From Pachyseris speciosa (lineage: Eukaryota; Cnidaria; Anthozoa; Scleractinia; Pachyseridae), in NCBI GenBank assembly GCA_016490735.1, contig JAEMWC010000365.1, forward strand, positions 83,501 through 147,500: a DNA stretch of 64,000 nucleotides, read 5' to 3'. The notes beneath the pieces were generated by a model. That model was not told where the DNA came from. It ran no database searches and was given only the letters and a program-made list of their open reading frames with translations. Shown one piece after another: positions 56,676-64,000 of the stretch (within the stretch, counting starts at the first letter, position 1; every line of letters starts with the position of its first letter). Both the position numbers and the translations under genes were made by a program.

Positions 56676-57625
56676 ACAAACAACTCGGGCCTTGGCGTGC
56701 GTTTTTCAAAACTCCGAAAACATATCGCAAGTCCAAAAAGCTGTAGTGGCAGGTTATTCTGCAGTTACTCTTTAGGCTTTTACACTCAAACTAGCAACCT
56801 TATTCTGCGTAAAGTTCAGATAACGTTTTGACCATTGGAAGTCCTTTGGGACAAAGTAAAAGATGTCGCTGCCTGTGTACTTGTGCGGTGGATTTCCATT
56901 GTCGCGTAATTTTTACGTGCGCAAGGACTGGCTTTACGTGCGTAAATAAAATAGCGGCGATGTGTGAAAAGCTGCGCGTAAACGTAAAAGTTGAGCCTCG
57001 CTCAACTTTTTAGTTCGATTCGCGGCCCGCCTTTAATTAGAGCACCTTTGTTATCTACATCGCGTCTTGGGATCTCAGTTCACGCTACAAGCGTTTGATT
57101 GACAGCAGCTGAAATCTTGAAGCAACTCGGATATTCCCAAAGCGTAATTTATCTACCAGTCACAGCCGACTATTTCTGGATATAAAAATTATTATGCCGC
57201 GCGCTGAAAAACTGGGCGCTGTAAGTACATGTCGCGAAAGATAGTAGCATTCTGGGCGATGCAATTGTTCATTGTGGATAAGAAGATCGTGTAAATGTGA
57301 ATAATTTATACATATAAAATGTAAAAAAGGAATCGGACCGATCCTCATAAAACTGATTTCAACTGATTTCGCATTTATTGGATCGATGTACTGTGTATTT
57401 CGGTGTCAATTCTGTTAACTTACCTGTTAACATATCAGCAAAGGCCAATGCAAGAATCATCAAATTGTACGAGTTCTTCAACATGCTACGACTCCTAAGT
57501 ATCACCACACAAACCAATGCATTCCCTAGTAGCGCCAACGAGGCAATAACTCCAAATGTCACTCTCAGGATTATTTGTGAATGGTCAATACGGCTTTTAT
57601 TCACCGCTGGGTCCGTGAGGTTCAT

Positions 57626-60120
57626 GGTAAACGTCTTCTTTTCGCGTTTCTTCGACAGGTGTTTTCTAACAAGGAGAGAGAAAAGGTCTTGTTTTCTGAC
57701 GGAAATAAGAATGGATAACTGAAGACAAAAGCCGCAAATGAGCGCCCTTATCATCTGTCCAGTCTAATTTAGTGCCCCTAGCTTTCATCACTCCATCATT
57801 GTGTGATTCCTGCGGCGACATTAAAATTCGTAACGTCATTACTTTTTGTAGGAAAACTGTCTTAAAATGTTTATGTTTTCCTCATTCTTCGGTGAGGTCT
57901 AAAAGTACGAGGTCGTTCGTCTTCACATCTCTTGTTTTATGAAATTAACACTGAATAGTGACAATGAAAACAGAAATGAGTAACTCGCTTGCCGATTCCA
58001 AATTCAGTCAATCATATCAAGATTTAATTTAAAGAAATATACGCCAACTTTATCCTTTTTTAATTTCTTTTAAGTAAGCACTCAAAAGTATAGTTTATAA
58101 TTAAAAATTGAATTAAAGCTATGAAGTTTGAAAAAGGCGAAAACACTCGTAATGGCGTTGGGTGCATAGTAAGTTATTAAATCTTTATGAAGATTTCAGC
58201 TAACAATAAAATTAACACTGCAAGCCAAAAGAAAAGCTAAACACAAAAACAAAAATAAAAGAAACAAAAAACGATTTAAAAAAATAGAATAAAATATTTG
58301 TATTAACTAATGGAGATATCCACGGAAGGAAGAGTGCTATCGACTGCTCCCCAGTGTCATGGTAATTTTATTTTTTCCTATTTCAATATAGAACATATGC
58401 ACGCAAGTAGAAGAAACTTTTTGGGGATTCAGTTACACTACCCTGGAGACATTTTTGAAACTGAATTTGGCGAGCTTACGTGTAAGGTGATCAGTCCGAT
58501 CTCATCTTTGTTCTGCGATTTCTCCTTCAAAATACTTTTTTTCCCTTCCATTTTCTTTTCCTAGTTCTGAGTGTGCTGTTCGACGAGATGAAGCGATAAA
58601 TTAACGAATTCTGTTTTACAGCAAGACTACACTTACCGATAAACAAAGGTCAGACTGTCTCTGGGATACTTTTTACCTTTCCTATACAAAGCAAATCGCG
58701 AATATTTCTTGCTCTATATCAGTTACCCAGAATGGCCAGATAGCTACCCTTTGCTGGTCTCAGTTGAACCCCTACTGGTCTTAACTGACTGAAAACAACC
58801 GCTAAGTGCTTCTCTTCCTCAAATTCGTGCACTTTTGTATCAAGGAGTTTCTAATTGAAGAAGTTGGCCAAACGGATGCAAAAGATAATAAGATTTCTAC
58901 TCTAATAAATTAATAAAGAACGTCATCGAAGTAAACGTGTAAGGCCGTAAAACACTTGAAATTAATGCAGCTTGATTCTCTTCACAAAACATTTGAATGG
59001 GTAAAACCTGCTTAAATGTTAATATATAATGACGTTTCTTATCGACTAGCAAAGTTACCGATGCAAAACGGAAAAAAACAGTCCTCCGTTTTCCTTTCAA
59101 AAACAATTTCGCAAAAGTACATTAAGCTAGCCGATACTATAGGATGGTAGGATTTTTCTTTAAAACAAATCCGATGTACCGGTTTTGTGTTTGTTGTTGT
59201 TCGGGTAAGCGCTGTTTTCTTACTTATTACTCTGTACTTTGTTCCTTTCAGGCACATTTTATCTGAAGTGTGTAATAAGCCGGTTATTTGCAATTTTAAA
59301 GCGAGGCTAGATAATTTTAAGTATCGATAACCGAGCGGTTCAATACCATATTTTTGGAGTTATTTTTCGCACATTTAATGAGCACTGCCACACAAAGTAA
59401 TAACTTTCCTGAATCAATTTCTAGTGAAAAGTTTAAACGATCACCTTTGTTATGGGAGACAAGCATTTATAAATCGGCATTATCCATTCATCCTTCTTCA
59501 TAATTCTTCCTAATGTTCACTTAACAATTTTCAAACGGCATCAGGAGGTTCCTGATAAAAGTTTGTAAAAAACAGCGTTAATACCCATTAATCAACGTTC
59601 TGCCGATCTATAGTCTCATTAAATCTTTCTATTTAAAAGCTAACCTTGCTTTTTTTTTATGATGTCATTTTTAAACTTCGAGTCTTGACGAAATAAGCTG
59701 AATAATTTTACCTTCACCCTCTGTTTGTTCCTGTGCTTTTTAGATTTGTGTAAATCCAGTATGCGGCTTGGCGAAAAGGAAAACTCGCCACTTGCAATTA
59801 ATTATTGTGAGATATAAGGAAAGACACGATGTCTAAGTTCATACTTGCTTTAAAGATGAGATCTTAAACCCCCTTAAATTAAGGATGAGAGTGGGATTTT
59901 TAATTCAAACGCAGAGATATCGCAGCATTTACAGGGAACGAAATAGGAAGCTCAGCATGACCAAACCGGAATAAAGACTGACGGAAAACAAAAGAAAGTA
60001 TCTTGAGAAAGTTTATTGCTAACCGAGTCTTGACATTATTTTGCTATCCATGAAAGGCTTTCGATTTCATGAATAGCAAATATGTCATGCAAAGTTTACC
60101 ATCATATTCACTTAGAAATA
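57626..60120. other. Upstream of receptor 3, no other gene seen
   Basis: AT-rich. An 84-codon plus frame (58310-58564) and minus frames of 69-84 codons (58897-59293) are unrecognised. Confidence 0.4.
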
Positions 60121-60400
60121 ATTCATTCAAGAAGTGACGAGTCTGAATGATCAAGACCGATTTGTCTTCTATTTTGCCGCCAATATTGAACAGGCTGAAA
60201 GCTATCGATCGAAAAAGAAGACTCTCTCACACATCGAGTTTTATTTTCTCTCGGTAGGTGTCATTTTATACTTACTCCCAGTGACGTTAACACTATGCAT
60301 AGTGTTTGCGGAAACACTACATGACTACTGCAAGGATGTCGATTTCCTCCTTTGTTCCGACAAAAAAAAGAAGACAAAATCAACACTTTCAGGTGGCTGA
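60121..60400 (+). pseudogene. Unidentified coding-like segment, related to 35325-35500
   Basis: An open frame of 88 codons (60134-60400) begins MTSLNDQDRF and includes a strongly hydrophobic run, FYFLSVGVILYLLPVTLTLC, then CKDVDF. The hydrophobic run could be a membrane helix, and a receptor TM5 is conceivable given the neighbourhood, but nothing proves it. The same segment, broken, occurs next to receptor 1. Confidence 0.3.
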
Positions 60401-61738
60401 AGTGTAGGAGGGTGGCTTAAATGTTAGGAGCTAAGTCCTGGAAAACACTGGAATATTGTTAACTTGAATAATTAAGTTTTCTTGAAAGGCACTGGGGAGC
60501 GGTCAGATGGGAAAATCCAACAACTAAAAAAAAAATACTTACTGTTACTATATGGGTCCCGGAATAACACTTTCTAGGGCCTTGAAAAGTCCTGGAATTT
60601 TTTTTCTCAAAACGTGTACGAACCCTGTAGGGCCTATTTTGTTCATTCCTATCCCGGTTTACCAACAAGTGATTGGCAGAAATGTTTCCCAAAATACGAA
60701 TATTTTTAAAAGGGAATACTCTCGGCGAAGGTGGCCTGAGAAGAGAGCGCGGTATAGTCTGGACCGAGCATGTGAACTGACTTCCGGTGCCATGTCACGT
60801 GCTTGGCGGGGCATGCATGTTTTCCTGCCGAAAGTTTCCCAAAGAAACACGTATTCCGCTCTTTCCGAGTAAACCATATTGTGTTCAGTCCGTACACGCT
60901 GTTATTGCGAGCAGAGTGAGTGTAATATACCGTTCATTCCGAAAACGGAATAGGCCCAAAACTGACAAACAAGCAAACTAACAAACGAACACGATTGCCA
61001 TCTATCTCGAGTATTACTATTCACGAATAGTCCAAATAAAATGCCCTGTAAGAGTTTTTATTTTTGTTTACCGTGCCTTGTTCAAAGACAATTTGACGAC
61101 AGTGACGACGGCGCGCGCAGATCTAAAAACTGATTTGACCAATGGCAAAACGGCAAATTGAGCACCGAAAGTCACGTTCATTCCGCTCCGCGCGCTTTCG
61201 CGTTCATTTGACCATATGTAGACAATCCGAACTGCGTGACGTCACGCACACTATTTGATCTCATACATTCTCTCTATTTTGAAACGGCTGTTCTCGGCTA
61301 GACTCAAGTGATCGGGAGAAATGTTCCGTAAAACACCGAATTTTGCACCTCTTAATCCCAAGTCAGATGAATAAAGATCAATCGAATTGTTGTTGAATTA
61401 AAATCAAATGACCCCACCGGCTCCTCCAGCGGCTCGGCCAAACAATTAATAATTTGGTATAGCAACTAAAAAATATTTAAGTGTGTTTTGCAAACAGCAC
61501 TAAATTATGCTGTCAGGTTTTTTTTTCTTTTGTGTTTAGCAAATAAAAGCTGAATTAATGAGCTAATGCAAACACGCCGATCCCCTGGGGGAGACGGTGA
61601 GGGTCATTTGTCTATAATTCAAATTTGATCACGACCGTTATGATGGCTAGTCTCTCATATACCGGGAACTGAAATTGTTAACCATTATCTAAGAGTAAAA
61701 TATTAAAAGTAACCGCCGTCAGTAAGTATATAAGTGCT
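60401..61738. other. No gene seen
   Basis: Overlapping open frames on both strands at 60459-60981 are unrecognised. CCAAT and GC-rich patches near 61085-61220 (GGCGCGCGCAG, GACCAATGGC) are only suggestive. Confidence 0.4.
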
Positions 61739-63962
61739 GTGGGCATAGAAGAATTGTGGTCACGAGGTATAGTGGGCACTGAGATACAGTGGGCACAGAG
61801 GAATAGCGGGCAGAGAGGTGCAGTGGGCACAAGGGTACAGTGGGCAAAGAGGAACAGTGCGCACAGAGGTAAAGTGGGCACAGAGGTACAGTGGGCACAC
61901 AGGAAAAGTGGGCACGGAGGTACAGTATAAGCACAGAGGAACGGCACAGAGGAAGAGTGGGCACAGAGGAACACTGGGCACAGAGGTACAGTGAACGCAA
62001 AGGAACAGCGGGCACACAGGAACAGTGGGCGGGCACAGAGGTAAAGTGGGTGCAGAGAAACAGTGGGCACTGAGATACAGTGTGCACAGAGGAACAGTGG
62101 GCACAGAGGTACAGTGGGCACAAAGGAAAAGTGGGCACACAGGAATAGTACGCAAAGAGGAATAGTGGGCACAGAGGAACACTGGGCACAGAGGTACAAT
62201 GGGCACAGAGGTAGAGTGGGCGCATAGGAACAGTGGGCACACAGGAACAGTGGGCAAAGGAACAGTGGGCACAGAGGTAAAGTGGGTGCAGAGAAACAGT
62301 GGGCACTGAGATACAGTGTGCACAGAGAAACGGGGGGCACAGAGGTACAGTGGGTACGGAGGAACAGTGGGCAAAGAGAAAACAGTGAGCACAGAGGTAC
62401 AGTGGGCACAGAGGTGCAGTGGGCACAAAGGAACAGTGGGCAAAGAGGTACAGTGGGTACAGAGGAACAGTGGGCACACAGGTACAGTGGGCACAAAGGA
62501 ACAGTGGGCACACAGGAAGAGTGGGCACACAGGAAGAGTGGGCACAGAGGTGCAATGGGCACAGATTTAAAGTGGGCGCATAGGAACAGTGGGCACACAG
62601 GATCAGTGGGAGAGGAACAGTAGGCACAGAGGTAAAGTGGGTGCAGAAAAAAGTGGGCACTGAAATACAGTGTGCAGAGAGGAACAGTGGGCACAGAGGT
62701 ACAGTGGATACAGAGGAACAGTGGGAAAAGAGGAACAGTGGGCACAGAGGTACAGTGGATACAGAGGAACAGTGGGCAAAGAGGAACAGTGGGCACAGAG
62801 GTACAGTGGGTACAGGGAACAGTGGGCACAGAAGAACAGTTGGCACAGAGGTGCAGAGGGCTCAAACGAACAGTGGGCACAGAGGTACAGTGGGTACAGA
62901 GGAACAGTGAGCACAGAGGTTCAGTGGGCACAAAGGAACAGGAGGCACAGAGGAACAGTGGGCAAGCAGGAACAGTAGGCAAAGAGGAACAGTGGGCACA
63001 GAAGAACAGTGGGCACAGAGGAACAGTGGGCACAGAGGAACACTGGTCACAGAGGTACAATGGGCACAGAGGTACAGTGGACGCATACGAACAGTGGGCA
63101 CACAGGAACAGTGGGAACAGAGGTAAAGTGGGTGCAGAGAAACAGTGGGCACTGAGATACAGTGTGCACAGAGGAACAGTGGCACAGAGGTACAGTGGGT
63201 AAAGAGGAACAGTGGGCAGAGAGAAACAGTGAGCACAGAGGTACAGTGGGCACAGTGGTGCAGTGGGCACAGAAGAACAGTGGGCACAGAGATGCAGTGG
63301 GCACAAAGGAACATTGGGCACAGAGGGTCAGTGGGCACAGAGGTACAGTGGGCACAAAGGAACAGTGGGCACACAGGAACAGTAGGTAAAGAGGAAGAAT
63401 TGGCACAAAGGAACAGTGGGCACACAGGAACACTGGGCACAGAGGTACAATAGGCACAGATTTAAAGTGGGCGCATAGGAACAGTGGGCACACAGGAACA
63501 GTGGGCAGAGGAACAGTGGGCAAAGAGGTACAGTGGGCACAAAGTAGTAGTGGGCACAGAGGAACAGTGGGCGCCGAGGAACAGTGGGCATAGAGGTACA
63601 GTGGGCACAGAGGAACAGTGGGCACAGAGGTGCATTGCGCTCGGAGGAACTGTGGGTACAGAGGATTAATAAGCAGAGCAGAACAGTGGGCTCAGAGGGA
63701 CAGTGGCACAGAGGGATAGGAACCACAGGGAAACAGTGGGCACAGAGGAACAGTAGGCACAAAGGAACAGTGGGCAGAGAGGAACACTGAGCATGAAGGA
63801 ACAGTGGACACAGAGAGGAACATTGGGCGCAGAAGGACAGAAAGCACAGAGGAACATAGGGCACAGAGGAGCATTAAGCACAGCGGAACACTGGGCTCAG
63901 GAAAACGTTGGGCACAGAGGAACAATGGGCACAGGGAAACTGTGGGTACACATGAACATAAA
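61739..63962. repeat. 2.2 kb minisatellite, 18-base unit
   Basis: About 120 units of GGGCACAGAGGAACAGTG with variants (GGTACAGTG, GGTAAAGTG, CACACAGG). Marked units recur at longer spacing: GGGTGCAGAGAAACAGTGGG at about 62047, 62286, 62640 and 63129; GTGGGCGCATAGGAACAGTG at about 62218, 62573 and 63469. Since 18 is a multiple of three, frames stay open in all directions. The longest is 547 codons on the minus strand (63321-61678), made of CPLFLCAHCSSVPT-like hexapeptides. I annotate it as repeat and not as a gene. Confidence 0.93.
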
Positions 63963-64000
63963 GCCCTGTGTGAATTGACTGATTGAAACTTTATGCATTG

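Larger units (their letters stand above)
51817..57625 (-). pseudogene. Class A GPCR 3, probably inactivated by a TM6 deletion
   Basis: Third member of the receptor family. Exon 1 is 57625-57424 (MNLTDPAVNK with sequons NLT and NKS, TM1, TM2 with LALAFAD). Exon 2 is 52741-51817, joined in phase 1 like receptors 1 and 2. TM3 has DRW at 122-124. TM5 and the start of TM6 (SLLRMC) read in one frame. ALCWVPNQ and NPWIYG read in another, ending TGA at 51817. Between the Met of RMC and the Cys of CWVP there are 17 bases, against 30 in receptor 2: a 13-base deletion within TM6. A longer in-frame start at 57754 is possible. A pseudogene is the simplest reading; an assembly error or a null allele remains possible. 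The 4.7 kb intron carries a LINE. Confidence 0.8.

Noticed and set aside
61739..63962. CRISPR-like array
   Set aside because: Units are directly adjacent with no spacers and the context is an animal genome.
61739..63986. Many plus-strand and minus-strand open frames over the 18-base repeat
   Set aside because: The unit length is a multiple of three, so all frames stay open; only the 547-codon frame is mentioned, as a curiosity.

Overview
The window reads as nuclear DNA of an animal, most likely an anthozoan cnidarian and probably a reef coral. The genes are split by GT-AG introns, coding density is very low, and the intergenic and intronic space is packed with microsatellites, small inverted-repeat transposons and tRNA-derived SINEs. 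Several of the SINE and hairpin families look like repeats I associate with stony corals; that species-level impression is from memory and untested.

Four protein-coding loci are well supported. (1) A six-exon, minus-strand, divergent beta-tubulin (14563 down to 4852) can be joined exon by exon into one 454-codon frame with every splice phase matching. (2) A plus-strand class A GPCR (27403-34728) has two exons around a 6.3 kb intron. (3) A minus-strand GPCR of the same family (38999 down to 36018) has three exons. (4) A third minus-strand family member (57625 down to 51817) has a 13-base deletion and frameshift in TM6 and is probably a pseudogene. All three receptors share an intron at the same place and phase just after TM2, so they are a local duplicated cluster. 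Flanking sequence is also shared between the copies (about 35.1-35.5 kb, 51.3-51.6 kb and 60.1-60.3 kb).

Layout: 0-4.8 kb, no recognised gene, with a tandemly duplicated promoter-like block at 0.85-1.34 kb. 4.8-14.6 kb, the tubulin gene, whose introns hold SINEs, a foldback, a MITE touching a splice donor and a pentanucleotide satellite. 14.6-27.4 kb, intergenic, with microsatellites and two nested pairs of MITE-like elements. 27.4-39.0 kb, receptors 1 and 2, convergent; intron 1 of receptor 1 contains an inverted pair of Penelope-like retroelement fragments that were later hit by SINEs and a MITE. 39.4-42.0 kb, a block of two non-LTR retrotransposon remnants with a MITE between them. 43-51 kb, degenerate tandem arrays, small palindromes and a LINE 3' end. 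51.8-57.6 kb, receptor 3, with another LINE in its intron. 61.7-63.96 kb, a 2.2 kb minisatellite of 18-base units that is open in all frames.

I found no convincing functional tRNA, rRNA, CRISPR array or prokaryotic-type operon. The most interesting material is the divergent tubulin, the receptor cluster with one decaying member, and the record of nested insertions, several of which have an unoccupied sister site inside the same window.
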